Source: a virus
Virus record (IMG/VR): IMGVR_UViG_3300005264_000005
Location: 1-64,000 of that record
Length of the DNA stretch: 64,000 nt
Reading direction: 5' to 3' (one strand)
Part shown: one piece after another, positions 16,567-26,414 of the stretch
Numbering within the stretch: position 1 is the first letter of the stretch
How the letters are laid out: every line of letters starts with the position of its first letter
Notes under the pieces: generated by a model
The model's input: the letters and a program-made list of their open reading frames with translations, nothing else
The model's database searches: none
Told to the model about the DNA's origin: nothing
Translations under genes and position numbers: made by a program

Positions 16567-17255
16567 TATAAACAACTCTCTTTTCTCTCACAGCTAACAC
16601 AATTATAAAGATTTCTAACTAGTGATGGCGCTGACATCGCAGCTCCGAGGTCACGAAGTTGCGATAAGTCATCATCGAATCTATCTGGTAGATAGGTTGC
16701 ATCTATAACACTAAAAGTAACTGGATCAATTATCTTTAACGTAACTTTCTTGTTAAACTGAGCAGCAAGATAACTATAAGGAGTAAAATACTGAGGCCAA
16801 TACTTAAGCTTATGCTTAAATTTATCAAAGTCATCAATATTTTCTATTTCAACAACAGTTATGTTACCATCCTCATCAGAAAGAATAAAATCAACTATAT
16901 CTCTAAATGTAACAGATGTACCTGGCAAACTAATATCTATAGGAGTATTATATCCTATAAATGTATTATTTGCAAATGCTTCAAAGATAGTATTAAGCTT
17001 AGGTACAATCCTTTCAGCTGTAGGAGCTTGAGATGGTCTCTTGTAATGCTTATTTGTAAATTTAGTTCTATACTCAATAATACTAAACTTACTATTGTTT
17101 TGCATTTCAAAACACGCTAGCTCAATAATATGTTTCTTGAGCTTGGAAGACATATCACTAAGCTTTATGATGTTCTGTTTGCTTGACAGTATATTAGCAC
17201 CAAATAGATAAGGACACATAATATATTCATCAATATGTTTTTTATAAACTATCAT
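16566..17255 (-). CDS. Cas4/RecB-type PD-(D/E)xK nuclease with Fe-S cysteines
   Basis: A 229-residue protein. One Cys near the N-terminus (C14, MCPYLF) and three at the C-terminus (CVSCERKESC) match the four-cysteine iron-sulphur clamp of Cas4-like exonucleases. A central VDFILSDEDGNITVVEIEN gives the D...E-x-(E) of the nuclease core, with Glu where Lys is usual. It directly follows the primase-helicase gene, so a role in recombination or end resection is likely. Confidence 0.75.
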   Translation of the reverse strand: MIVYKKHIDEYIMCPYLFGANILSSKQNIIKLSDMSSKLKKHIIELACFEMQNNSKFSIIEYRTKFTNKHYKRPSQAPTAERIVPKLNTIFEAFANNTFIGYNTPIDISLPGTSVTFRDIVDFILSDEDGNITVVEIENIDDFDKFKHKLKYWPQYFTPYSYLAAQFNKKVTLKIIDPVTFSVIDATYLPDRFDDDLSQLRDLGAAMSAPSLVRNLYNCVSCERKESCL

Positions 17256-19762
17256 ATGTTTATAGCTACTTTCTGGCTGCCAGAAGGCTTACTATCGGCA
17301 GAACCTTTATCTGTTTTATTTTGCTCAGCAACTTCTAAAATTTCTCTAACATCATCTCTTGAAATCTCATCATATAGAGCAAGCTCAGGATGAAACTTAA
17401 AGTACAGAGAGTCTTTAAACTCAGATAGCTTATTTTTTAAGATTAATGCTTCAATAATAGGCTTCTTCACTGTTTTATATACATATCCGTCATCAGGATA
17501 GAACTCTGGAACTTTAGAATCAAAGGTTAAGTCAGCTTCTTCACGCTCACAGTTCATTTCATTCCATAGGTATATTATCAAATTAGCATCGAATTGTAAA
17601 GCTGCAGCCTCGGAAATACCAGAAGCATTAGTAGGCTTAGTATACATATCTTGCTTAGTCATCTCTACAGTACAGAATAAAGAGCAGTCATACCTAGTAG
17701 TGTACGATTTCATTAAAGAAGACATAGCTCTAAACTTATGACGACCTTCCATTTCCTGACTAGCCTCATACTGTAATCTATGAAAGTTATCACAGAAAGA
17801 CACAATGTTTCTATTAGGATATCTCTCTCGATAGTGTCCAATTAGATTACCATGATATTCTGCACTCACGCCATGTGTAATATCTTTAACGATCAATCTT
17901 TCGTCTTTGATATACTCAGCAATTTTTCTAAATGCTTGAGATCTAATCTTAGACTTATCGCTATCTAAATAATACTTAGGTCTCTTAATCCAGTTAATTT
18001 TGATTCTAGATAGAGCTGCTACCATTCTATTCAGATAGATATCACGACTATCATCGATAGTATGAATAATGACTGTTAAGTCATCATTCTCTTCAAGCAT
18101 TCTTAAAGCGAGAGAGTCAAATAAAGCAGTCTTACCAGTGTTAGGAGGTCCCATAACAAGGGCGAATGCTTCATTAAATGGTATTGGAATATGATTATCA
18201 AAGTCTGTAAATCCTGTCTTTATAACTGGCTCATCATCCTCACACTCTTGCTTATCTTGCATGTTAACGAGAGCTTTAAGTGTTTCATTTGCTGAGAATA
18301 ACTCTTCAGTATTTTCATTCTCTTTTAACGCATTTAGCTTTGTTTCAATCAAGGAGAATGCGCCACCAATATTTTCAGGATTCATAAGGAGTAACTCCTT
18401 AGCTTCATCCATAACCTTAATTGCAAACTCACCTTGACGCTCAGTGCTACAAGAAATCTTTTGATCAATCTCTTCAGAGATAAGTGATCTATCTATGCCT
18501 GTAAGCTCAGACACTAAATTAATAGTCTTCTGTCTTTGAAGAGGAGATCTCTGTAATGCAATTAACGGAGTAATATCTTGGAGAATAGTATAAGGATCAG
18601 CATCCTGTACACTAAGCTCATCCATTACAATCCATTCAAGGCAGTCTTTCTCTACGATAGTCTTAAAGGCTTCCTTACTATACTTACGCAAGAATTCATC
18701 TGGATCCTTTACGTCAGGAGCGACTGCAGACATATCCATAACGGAGAACTCAGCACTGGATTTACCAAAATACTTTCGTACAATATTCTTGATTTTCTCT
18801 TTGCCTTTTTCATCGTTGTCGAGCAGAAGGACGATATTCGTAACGCCAAGTGATGACATTTTTCCAATAGTAACATCATTTAATTCCAATCCTCCCAAAG
18901 CAAACACATTATCAATACCTGATAGCTTAAGGGAATGTTTACAGCCATGGCCTTCGACAGCAATAACTTTGTGAAAATTGCGACAATCATGAATACCATA
19001 AGGGAACTGTGGTTTTTCATATACACCAGTAAAGTTAGCAGTGCTATTATACTTCATTGGTGGCTTCCCTGGAGCCATTTCAAGATTACTTAATCTCTTC
19101 TTGTGCTCAGCCTTCTTCTCTTCAAATCTAACGTCTCTTGAATAGAATGCTATTGGGCGACTATACTCATCGTAAACAGTAAATATGAGACCGTCTTGAT
19201 TGAAGATATCTCCTCTATTGAGTCCTACCATATCAATAAAGTCAGCAGTAAATCCATTAGATTTTAAGTGAGCAATAAAGTTACTAAAACTATCAGCACA
19301 ACCGAGTCCAAGCTTAATAGACTCTTTCAGCGCCCATCTTCTGCGCTTAACCTCTTTATCAAATCCAACATTAGGATTTTCATTAGCCACATGAATAAGA
19401 TACTCAGAGGCAATCTTATAAGCTCTAAGGTAGGCATACTTCATTGCAACTTTTGCATCATCGCTTCTAATAATATTATACTTTAAGCTGAACTTATCAG
19501 CTAAGTAGAAGATATTATCCTGAATAAATTCAGGCCCGAGCAAAGGCTTATCTTCGATCCAGTTAGCAACGCTAAAGATATCTCCTGAACTGCCACATGA
19601 ATGGCATTTAACATACAGCCCATCCTTATGCATATTCATTGATGGACTCTTATCGTCATGTCCTGGGTGCAGACATTTAAAATGCTTTTCTGGTCTTTCA
19701 ATTCCATTTTGCTCAAGATAATCAGCTAACTTGAGACGCAATGTGTCGACTAATTCTTCCAT
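17252..19762 (-). CDS. Bifunctional primase-helicase (T7 gp4-like)
   Basis: An 836-residue protein. The N-terminal zinc-binding domain has CLHPGHDDKSPSMNM...CHSCG (Cys/His at residues 30, 32/35, 53 and 56). A TOPRIM primase domain follows around 280-340 (VIAVEGHG, GGLELND, IVLLLDNDEKG). The C-terminal RecA-like helicase domain has Walker A GPPNTGKTALF (around residue 500). This is the order of phage fused primase-helicases that unwind DNA and prime the lagging strand. It starts the block leading to the Cas4-like nuclease, with which it overlaps by 4 bases. Confidence 0.93.
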   Translation of the reverse strand: MEELVDTLRLKLADYLEQNGIERPEKHFKCLHPGHDDKSPSMNMHKDGLYVKCHSCGSSGDIFSVANWIEDKPLLGPEFIQDNIFYLADKFSLKYNIIRSDDAKVAMKYAYLRAYKIASEYLIHVANENPNVGFDKEVKRRRWALKESIKLGLGCADSFSNFIAHLKSNGFTADFIDMVGLNRGDIFNQDGLIFTVYDEYSRPIAFYSRDVRFEEKKAEHKKRLSNLEMAPGKPPMKYNSTANFTGVYEKPQFPYGIHDCRNFHKVIAVEGHGCKHSLKLSGIDNVFALGGLELNDVTIGKMSSLGVTNIVLLLDNDEKGKEKIKNIVRKYFGKSSAEFSVMDMSAVAPDVKDPDEFLRKYSKEAFKTIVEKDCLEWIVMDELSVQDADPYTILQDITPLIALQRSPLQRQKTINLVSELTGIDRSLISEEIDQKISCSTERQGEFAIKVMDEAKELLLMNPENIGGAFSLIETKLNALKENENTEELFSANETLKALVNMQDKQECEDDEPVIKTGFTDFDNHIPIPFNEAFALVMGPPNTGKTALFDSLALRMLEENDDLTVIIHTIDDSRDIYLNRMVAALSRIKINWIKRPKYYLDSDKSKIRSQAFRKIAEYIKDERLIVKDITHGVSAEYHGNLIGHYRERYPNRNIVSFCDNFHRLQYEASQEMEGRHKFRAMSSLMKSYTTRYDCSLFCTVEMTKQDMYTKPTNASGISEAAALQFDANLIIYLWNEMNCEREEADLTFDSKVPEFYPDDGYVYKTVKKPIIEALILKNKLSEFKDSLYFKFHPELALYDEISRDDVREILEVAEQNKTDKGSADSKPSGSQKVAINI

Positions 19763-19795
19763 AGAAGTAATAATAGTACACCTACCTTTCTTAGA

Positions 19796-20110
19796 TTAAT
19801 ACTTACGGTTTAGAATAGCAGATTGCTGTCCCATACTTGGCATGACTAGGTTGGAAAAAACACTTGAGCATGCTTCCTTGTAGCCTCCCGTGAAAGCTTC
19901 AGCACATTCAACTTGAACTGCGCTGCTGGGCATGATGGCCCATTCTTCTTTAATAATCATTGGCTTATAAGCAATAGTCTCATTAGACTCCATGGCCATC
20001 TTAAGAGGATTGGAGATTTTTACTCTACCGCCCTCTAAGTCTTCAACAAACTCACCAATAACATGGCCAATTGGCGTAATAAAAACACGTATATCATTTG
20101 TCTTAATCAT
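19796..20110 (-). CDS. Unknown small beta protein
   Basis: A 104-residue protein with a beta-rich N-terminal half (IRVFITPIGHVIGEFVED) and a C-terminus rich in Ser and Gly. Its ATG overlaps the stop of the 44-residue gene upstream. Similar small proteins are common beside phage exonuclease genes, but I cannot name the family. Confidence 0.6.
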   Translation of the reverse strand: MIKTNDIRVFITPIGHVIGEFVEDLEGGRVKISNPLKMAMESNETIAYKPMIIKEEWAIMPSSAVQVECAEAFTGGYKEACSSVFSNLVMPSMGQQSAILNRKY

Positions 20111-20237
20111 TATACTTCCTTATTTCTTTAAAGCTATCAATATTCCTTTTCGCTGAGTCCGTTAACAGTACAAACGAAATAATTCCTCCAGCAACTCTTA
20201 ATAGAATAGATAGTTGTTTTAGTTTTAAATTATTCAT
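20103..20237 (-). CDS. 44-residue hydrophobic protein
   Basis: This short frame runs from ATG 20237 to TAA 20103 (MNNLKLKQLSILLRVAGG...). It fills the gap between the exonuclease and the next gene and overlaps the latter as ATGATTAA. One hydrophobic stretch (residues 10-27) suggests a membrane peptide. The tight packing is the main support. Confidence 0.5.
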   Translation of the reverse strand: MNNLKLKQLSILLRVAGGIISFVLLTDSAKRNIDSFKEIRKYND

Positions 20238-20246
20238 AATCACCAA

Positions 20247-21305
20247 TTAAAATAGATAGTTAATATTTCTAGCTGCACCATTTAAATCTAATGCTTCAAG
20301 TAATCGCAGAGCCTCTTCTTTATTGGGCTCAACATTAATGTTGCGATACTCAGCCTTATAGTCTAATGTTGCAATCTTTAAGCTAAGCTCAAGATCTGTT
20401 TTTTTATCTGATTTCATATACTTACAACCAGTACAAGCCTTACTTGGACACTTAACTGGACGCTTACCTTCTTCAGGAGCAGGCTTAGTGCAGTTGACTA
20501 GTTTTTTTTGATATTTAAATGGAGCTTCATCTAGGCTATCAAAGATTTCTATACAAGACTTCTTTGTGTTGCTAATGATCCATTCAGCAGCTTTTGGGCC
20601 TAATCCACTGAGCAAATTAAAGTTATCAGCCGCATCACCACAGATAGCAAGGAATTCATTAAAGCGACCAGGGTCTTTTACTTCTATTCCTTCTTTCTTA
20701 GCTAAATGAGAATGAAAATCTTTAGATGTAAACATCTTCCTCTGTCTATAAATATCTATATTTTTATGACTAAGAACAGGGAATAAGTCTTTATCATCAG
20801 TTGATACAACAACATAATGACCTTCATCAGCAAGCTTAAATGCTATTGCAGCCATAACATCATCTGATTCAGCGTGATCTGAATAATAACAATCAACACC
20901 AGTCATTGGAAGTAAGTTTTCGCCATATCGCATTTGATATGTAATAAACTCAGGAACAGAAGGTCTACCGCCTTTATATGTATCAAGCAGTTTCATTCTA
21001 TCAAGCTGATCTTTTGGAGGATCAAATACTGTAATAACTTCAAATCCCTGCCTAGCTCTTTCAATTATCTGTGCAAAGATTGTATATAAACCACCAATTG
21101 GATGCCCGGATTTAGATTGCATATATGTAAATCCGTCACCTTTACACTTACTGCATGACGGATCAGGCTCTCCATTGTTCTTATCTCGACATGCACACTT
21201 GGACCTATAAGCAAATGATCCATTATACATATAAAAGGAATAATCTATAATCCAGTACTTCTTTTTTTCTTTCTTCTTAGGTGTGCTACTCCATGGTAGA
21301 CTCAT
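20247..21305 (-). CDS. 5'-3' exonuclease of the FEN/Pol I type with zinc insert
   Basis: A 352-residue protein. The acidic cluster motifs are IIDYSFYMYN (first metal Asp), DHAESDDVMAAIA, VVVSTDDKDLFPVL, ICGDAADNF and GLGPKAAEWI (helix-hairpin-helix). They match phage flap/5' exonucleases that remove RNA primers and process ends. An unusual Cys-rich insertion (CACRDKNNGEPDPSCSKCKG, residues 37-56) and a second cluster (CPSKACTGCKYM) could bind zinc. The gene overlaps the end of the radical-SAM gene. Confidence 0.88.
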   Translation of the reverse strand: MSLPWSSTPKKKEKKKYWIIDYSFYMYNGSFAYRSKCACRDKNNGEPDPSCSKCKGDGFTYMQSKSGHPIGGLYTIFAQIIERARQGFEVITVFDPPKDQLDRMKLLDTYKGGRPSVPEFITYQMRYGENLLPMTGVDCYYSDHAESDDVMAAIAFKLADEGHYVVVSTDDKDLFPVLSHKNIDIYRQRKMFTSKDFHSHLAKKEGIEVKDPGRFNEFLAICGDAADNFNLLSGLGPKAAEWIISNTKKSCIEIFDSLDEAPFKYQKKLVNCTKPAPEEGKRPVKCPSKACTGCKYMKSDKKTDLELSLKIATLDYKAEYRNINVEPNKEEALRLLEALDLNGAARNINYLF

Positions 21306-22176
21306 AGTTAACTCTCAATCCGCTATAAAAAGCATTAGCATTACTAAACTGACAGCAATTGTCTTCAGCTACTAAGCTATTTAAAAAATGATTACCGCAT
21401 ACAGAAAGACTAGTGTTATTCTTAGTTGCTACTTCGACTACCTCAGCAAAAGAGTCTAGAAGTATGTCATTGCTATATGTCCAGTGGTTTACAATAGGTA
21501 TATTAAGCATTGCCCCAAACCTGCGACTAACAGTAAAGCTAATCCAGTCCTTAAACTTACTTGTTGCAAATAGCTGCCTTAAGATAGCTTTGCTTGGCTT
21601 AAACTCACTTATAAGCTGCTCAAGGTCTTTATTGTTTATACCAACTATATATGGATCAAAATACATAGCCACGTCAATAAATTCAGATGCCTTTTCCATT
21701 GTACATATCAAATCAGACGCAGAACTAAAATTAGGAGCCAGCATTTCTCTAACTACATTGCCAGTATTAGTTGATGCAGCCATAAACCGAGCTTGATACT
21801 GTATATTACTTGAATACCTTTTGTCTTTTATTAGCTCCCATATCTCACCTGGCAAAACTGCTTGCGATGATCTAAGAATAACCTGTCCACCATTTTCAAG
21901 TATATGCTTCATTGCATATATTGAATGTTTAGTAGAAGTCTTATTATAGAATGGCTCACAATACCTAGATAGAGTAACAGGCACTTCATAAAGACTAGGA
22001 CTTATCTTTCCTTCTAATTCAAGCATAGAAGCCAACCTCCTCTTTTCAGGAGGCTGACTCTCTATGTCTTTATAACAAAAGAGACACCCAAGGCATTTGC
22101 CATTAGCTATATAGCTGTAGTCTTTCCTGAAGACACATGCGCTATAAGAACTTGTTGTCCCATAGTTTCTAGACAT
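21286..22176 (-). CDS. Radical-SAM protein (spore-photolyase-like)
   Basis: A 296-residue protein with a CLGCLFCY cluster (C-x2-C-x2-C, near residue 28), the [4Fe-4S] site that cleaves S-adenosylmethionine. The following PVTLSRYCEPFYN...KHSIYAMKHILENGGQVILRSSQ resembles the TIM-barrel of spore-photolyase-like enzymes. The substrate is unknown. It is packed between the GroES-like and exonuclease genes in a replication operon, which favours a nucleotide or DNA substrate. Confidence 0.75.
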   Translation of the reverse strand: MSRNYGTTSSYSACVFRKDYSYIANGKCLGCLFCYKDIESQPPEKRRLASMLELEGKISPSLYEVPVTLSRYCEPFYNKTSTKHSIYAMKHILENGGQVILRSSQAVLPGEIWELIKDKRYSSNIQYQARFMAASTNTGNVVREMLAPNFSSASDLICTMEKASEFIDVAMYFDPYIVGINNKDLEQLISEFKPSKAILRQLFATSKFKDWISFTVSRRFGAMLNIPIVNHWTYSNDILLDSFAEVVEVATKNNTSLSVCGNHFLNSLVAEDNCCQFSNANAFYSGLRVNYESTME

Positions 22177-22445
22177 TAATCCCTCAGCATTGCTAAAACG
22201 TCAGATTCATCTAGTGAGAAATATGCTTTATCATCTACCTTCATAGGAAAGGACTTACCTCTCTTAAAGAACACAACATCAAGAGGCTGAACAAAGCTAG
22301 TCTCAGGCCCAACAGAAATAACAACGCCTTTAATAGATGGAGACTCAGTAGAGTCACCAGTTAAGATGATTCCAGAATCTGTTGTCTTGTCTTCTTCTTT
22401 ATATAATTCAATGATTAATTTATTGCCTGCTGATAATAGTTTCAT
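22176..22445 (-). CDS. GroES-like co-chaperonin
   Basis: An 89-residue protein, slightly shorter than GroES (~97). KLLSAGNKLIIELYKEEDKTTDSGIIL, GVVISVGPET, LDVVFFKRGKSFPMKVDDKAYFSLDESDVLAML follow the Cpn10 fold (beta barrel, mobile loop around residues 19-35, terminal LDESDVLA). Phage co-chaperonins such as T4 gp31 replace GroES so that GroEL folds the capsid protein. It is placed directly after recA. Confidence 0.85.
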   Translation of the reverse strand: MKLLSAGNKLIIELYKEEDKTTDSGIILTGDSTESPSIKGVVISVGPETSFVQPLDVVFFKRGKSFPMKVDDKAYFSLDESDVLAMLRD

Positions 22446-22456
22446 TTTATATTTCC

Positions 22457-23530
22457 TTAAACTTCAGATGGAAGAATGCCATCATCGACTAGAATCTCAC
22501 CTTGAGACTCACATACGATAGATGATACATCAATTACTTTTTCATACACATCAACACGTAGCTGACTTAGAAATTCTGGTGAAGACTTTAGTTTTTCAAG
22601 AAGATTATCTACTCCTTGCACTTTTTCTCCGCCATGCTCAATCCATCCGCCGCCACCAACCTTAATAAAGTTGTTAGCAATAGCTAGATCAACAAGATCT
22701 CTAGTCATATCAAATCCACATTCCCCTTGAGGAATCTGTAGCGTAAGCCCCATGCGAGCAGACCTAGTCTTCTCTGCTTTAATTTGAATAGGAGTATAGC
22801 TAAGGTTGCGATTAGACATACGCTTCAAGATGAAAATAGTATCAGCAAAGTGACGAAGAGCCTTGCCTCCATTAAATGTAATGATTTCACCTTTCGACAT
22901 GACACCCATCTTAACACGAGCTTGCTTAATAAAGATAGAGGTAATACCATTCTCAGTCATTCTGCTATAGAGGCTAGGTAAATGCATAGCTAGCGCTCCA
23001 GCTTGCGACCCCATTGTATTGCCATAGGAATTATCATCCTGCTTACGAGGAATCAATCCGTCTAAGGAATCAATAACTAGTGCAGCAATAAAGCCCATAG
23101 ATATTAATTCATCAGCTCTTTCAAATGCATCCTCAAGAACTTTAATTTTATCTTCGATGATAACATAGTCCTGATCAACACCTAAGGCCTTAGCATATTC
23201 AGGATCCCATGAATTTTCTGGATCAAACCATAGAACAAACTTATGTTGTTCGCTAGCTTTAATCTCATTAATTAAAGACTTTAAAATGTGCATAGAAGTT
23301 GTGGATTTACATGCACTAGGATTGCCTGCTAAGATAGTAAGCTTACCTAGTGAGATTCCACCGCCTAGCAAGTAGTCGATAGTTGGTACTCCAGTACGGA
23401 TCTTTTGCACTGATCTTAACTCAGTAATCTCTTGTTCACCTATAAGACAACTGTTTTTGCTTACTTTCTTGATCATCTTGATGATTTGTTCACGAGTAAG
23501 CGAGCTTGTTGCTTCTGGTTTTTTAGCCAT
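22457..23530 (-). CDS. recA: RecA/UvsX-type recombinase with altered Walker A
   Basis: A 357-residue protein with IRTGVPTIDYLLGGGISLGKLTILAG (RecA start of core), VLWFDPENSWDPEYAKALGVD, AALVIDSLDGLIP, GSQAGALAMHLPSL and the L2 region ending KALRHFADTIFILKR. It forms filaments on single-stranded DNA for strand exchange. The P-loop reads G-N-P-S-A-C-K-S (residues 69-76), with Cys in place of the nearly invariant Gly before Lys. It follows the last dnaE exon by a few bases. Confidence 0.9.
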   Translation of the reverse strand: MAKKPEATSSLTREQIIKMIKKVSKNSCLIGEQEITELRSVQKIRTGVPTIDYLLGGGISLGKLTILAGNPSACKSTTSMHILKSLINEIKASEQHKFVLWFDPENSWDPEYAKALGVDQDYVIIEDKIKVLEDAFERADELISMGFIAALVIDSLDGLIPRKQDDNSYGNTMGSQAGALAMHLPSLYSRMTENGITSIFIKQARVKMGVMSKGEIITFNGGKALRHFADTIFILKRMSNRNLSYTPIQIKAEKTRSARMGLTLQIPQGECGFDMTRDLVDLAIANNFIKVGGGGWIEHGGEKVQGVDNLLEKLKSSPEFLSQLRVDVYEKVIDVSSIVCESQGEILVDDGILPSEV

Positions 23531-23536
23531 AAAATT

Positions 23537-24618
23537 TTACCTCTTTAAAATATAAGACAGATGTGAATTAACTGCCACGCCAAGCTCATCGCCCTTTTTA
23601 GGCTTAGAGCTTACAACTTTATCAATATCAATCCAGTTAATGAAATTATCAACCTTCGCCTCTTTTACAAGCAGGTAACTCTCATAGTTTTCAAAGATTT
23701 GATTAGCAATAAAGGTTTTAGATTCCTCTTCTTCCTTCACTGATCCTTTTACAACTACCACTTTCCCTTCTTCAATTAGATCCATAAAGTCTGCATATGA
23801 TCTTGGGAATATAGTACACCTTATTGATTCTTCTGCTGTAGTTAAATCGAATGTAGCCATGTTAGTCTTAGCTCTTGTTTTACGTATATCAATAGAACAG
23901 ATGGCTCCAACAGCAAGAAATCTATTATCATGATATAGATTTGTAATACCTGTAAGACTCATAGCTTTAGATGTATCAAGAGTAGTGTCCTCTAATGGAT
24001 GCTTAGTTATATAAAATCCTAATGTTTCAATCTCATACAGCAAATCATCTGGTACATCTGTTTGGATAATTTTACAGCTATCAACATAGCGAGCAAGATC
24101 TATCTTCTTAACCATGTCAAAGATTGTATTATATTCAGACACAGCTTTTTGTCTATCCATAAATTCTAGCACAGCCCTTACACTATTAAGTGCAGACTCT
24201 TTATTTACGTCAAATGATGAGAACAAGCCAGCCTTAGCATACTGTTCGAGAACTTTCTTATTCAACACATCAAGATTACGCATAACAAAATGACCTAAAC
24301 CTTTATAGCCATTCTTCTTAGGACGTCTTCTTAATATTTTATTTGACACAGTTTTACCAACTCCCTTTACACCAGATACGCCAAAGATAATATTATCACC
24401 ATCAATTGTAAAATCTACAGTTGAGCGATTAATATCAGGAGCAAGGACATTAAATCCTCTTTTCTTAACAGCACTGATGTATCTTCTTACGTCATCTGTA
24501 TTACCAGAATCAATAGTAAGCAAGGTAGTATAAAATTCAAGGGGATAATAATTGGCAAGGAAAGCAGTGCGAGCTGTAATAAAGCTATAGCAAACAGCGT
24601 GCGACCTATTGAAACCAT
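23537..24618 (-). CDS. dnaE: DNA polymerase III alpha, last exon (C-terminal part)
   Basis: The frame enters from the intron as (Y)GFNRSHAVCYSFITARTAFLANYYPLEFY, the conserved GFNKSHA block. It contains helix-hairpin-helix residues (GVSGVKGVGKTVSNKIL) and an OB-fold (LAVGAICSIDIRKTRAKTNMATFDLTTAEESIRCTIFP). This is the DNA- and clamp-contacting end of the polymerase, about 360 codons. It is read only after splicing. Confidence 0.9.
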
Positions 24619-25024
24619 CGTTTCATACCCTCGGTTTCCCGATATTTATTAGGGGTCTAGACTATACAATAATCTACAGCATTATCTGTTTAGATTTCCC
24701 TTGGTAGTCGTTGAGAGCTTATCCTCATAAAGGATCTATCTCTGCGGATCATCCAATCTGATAGAATTTTTACTATACCGAAACGCATTACCGTTCGCCA
24801 CTTACAAATTACTCTGTAAGCTTAGTATCTATCAGCTCTAAGGACTTTCCCGCATATTCAGGATTGTTCAAAAATAATTTCTTACCTAGGGGGCATGAAA
24901 TAATTTTGAAATACTTGATGTTTTCTTTCAAGAAATACGTCTGATTTACATCAATCATTACGCTATCTCCTAAGACTTAATTGTCTATTTGTTGATAGCA
25001 TAACCTTCAAATTATTAGTAGTTT
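24619..25024 (-). mobile_element. Short ORF-less group I intron in dnaE
   Basis: The exon ends GGGTTTTGCGGGT (25025) and resumes ATGGTTTC (24618), joining to FCG-Y-GFNRSHA. T precedes and G ends the intron. The 406 bases hold no gene. The sequence is rich in paired segments, e.g. CTCGGTTTCCCG on the + strand near 24630. It is the only intron here that has lost, or never had, an endonuclease. Confidence 0.8.
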
Positions 25025-25145
25025 ACCCGCAAAACCCTTCAATCTGGTTAAATAATTCGCCAAGATCTTTTTCATTATAACCTTTAATTTTTCCACCGCT
25101 AATAAAATCTAGCTTCAACTCTCTCATTACATCTTCTTTTTTCTT
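25025..25145 (-). CDS. dnaE: DNA polymerase III alpha, small exon
   Basis: These 121 bases encode KKKEDVMRELKLDFISGGKIKGYNEKDLGELFNQIEGFCG, continuing RRAMGK from the exon before and leading to YGFNRSHA after. They match the conserved polymerase segment K-x-E-x-M-x6-F-x2-G that links the palm and fingers. It has no start or stop of its own. Confidence 0.85.
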
Positions 25146-25282
25146 CAATTTTGTTATCCTAAGGGCTTTTTATCCCCTAGTTCTTATAGTCATTAGCTGC
25201 TATAAGTTCGGCATACATTTTCACCCTGGATTTATATCGGGTGCCGGAAACTCGTGCGAACATTTTTGCTCAGAATTAGTGC

Positions 25283-26266
25283 TCAGTTCGTATGCTCTAC
25301 AAGGACACTTTCCTTTAGTGCCCTCTCGGTATTGACTAGATAATAATCAAACTTATTTTTCTTTCTGGTTAGAAATATTGAAGCAACACTGTAAATGTAG
25401 TTATAAAATTTTGGAGTTCTATCTTTTGAGTGCAAATAAATCATACTAATGGAACCTTTATTGAATACTGAATTTTTACTAAAGCTTAATTGCTCTGCAA
25501 GATAATCTTGTATTTGATTACAGATTAAATTTGAGCCATAAAACCCCCAGTTAAAGTTTTCATTCTTATCCATGTAAACGGTACCATCTCCATCGAATAT
25601 TCCACGAATTAAATGAGGCATTAAGCTATTTTTTAATTCAGGAAGATAGGTACCAATGTATGTTTTATTATTTACAACTCCATATTTCTTTAAATCATTA
25701 GACATTTTTTGAGATGAAAAAGCAATTACATAACCACACTTAGTTTTTGTAATTGTTCCAGTGAAACCGAGTTGATCAGCTAGGAAATCTATAATATATC
25801 TGTCACATTCCTGCAATTCAAGCCTTATAGAATCACTTCTGCCGTCCCTGTTATTTATGACAGAGCCATCTGCTATTAAAAATCCAAGAAAGTATGCCTT
25901 ATGTTCAGAGTCTATACTCTCAAAATAATTATGATGTTTTATAACAGAGCGTCTTTTTGCATCTCGTCTATTGATATTATTTTTCTTAAGTAGGTGCAAG
26001 ATAGAGTCGCATGACTTAAGCTTAAGTGAGAAATCTTTATATATTTCATCAGCTGTTTCACCTAAGAGATATCTTCCAACAATAACTTCAACATCTTGTC
26101 TAGATATTTCAATTCTTCTTGGACTTTTAAAAATGCCTTCTCTTTTTAAGTATCTCTCAATTCCACTTTGAGATTTACCTACAGCACTACTTATACTTAC
26201 AGTGTTTAATCCTTCTTCAATATACAGCTTTTTTATAAGCTCTTTTTCTGCGTTACTATATTTCAT
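25283..26266 (-). CDS. LAGLIDADG homing endonuclease
   Basis: A 327-residue protein with an N-terminal helix-turn-helix region (residues 1-80, including VSISSAVGKSQSGIERYLKREG) and two LAGLIDADG motifs, YFLGFLIADGSV and LIRGIFDGDGTV. Both catalytic acidic residues are present, so a monomeric active enzyme is expected. A GTTATTAACA motif (26307-26316) lies 41 bases upstream. It is related to the enzyme at 35356-36063. Confidence 0.92.
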   Translation of the reverse strand: MKYSNAEKELIKKLYIEEGLNTVSISSAVGKSQSGIERYLKREGIFKSPRRIEISRQDVEVIVGRYLLGETADEIYKDFSLKLKSCDSILHLLKKNNINRRDAKRRSVIKHHNYFESIDSEHKAYFLGFLIADGSVINNRDGRSDSIRLELQECDRYIIDFLADQLGFTGTITKTKCGYVIAFSSQKMSNDLKKYGVVNNKTYIGTYLPELKNSLMPHLIRGIFDGDGTVYMDKNENFNWGFYGSNLICNQIQDYLAEQLSFSKNSVFNKGSISMIYLHSKDRTPKFYNYIYSVASIFLTRKKNKFDYYLVNTERALKESVLVEHTN

Positions 26267-26306
26267 ATTAGCTCCAAGATTTTAATGCTATCTTATGATA
26301 ACTACT

Positions 26307-26316
26307 TGTTAATAAC
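26307..26316 (-). promoter_or_regulatory. GTTATTAACA motif before LAGLIDADG gene
   Basis: An exact copy on the - strand, 41 bases before the ATG at 26266, inside the intron. No clear RBS-hiding stem was found here. Confidence 0.5.
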
Positions 26317-26414
26317 TATTTCTACTATATAGCAAGGCTATTATTATCGTACTACGCTTTCACCGATTTTTCCCAGTTCATATGCAGTATTTATACTGCA
26401 GCGGGCAAGAATTT

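Larger units (their letters stand above)
25146..26414 (-). mobile_element. Group I intron in dnaE with LAGLIDADG gene
   Basis: The exon boundary ATGGGT/AAGAAA restores RRAMG-KKKEDVM. The intron ends ...GGATAACAAAATTG. Its 3' part (GGGGATAAAAAGCCC...TTAGGATAACA) is almost identical to that of the intron at 34580-36135, so the two are relatives. It is 1,269 bases long. Confidence 0.85.

Noticed and set aside
16812-17120. 102-codon + strand frame opposite the Cas4-like gene
   Set aside because: Shadow of the real - strand gene; no ribosome site and biased composition.
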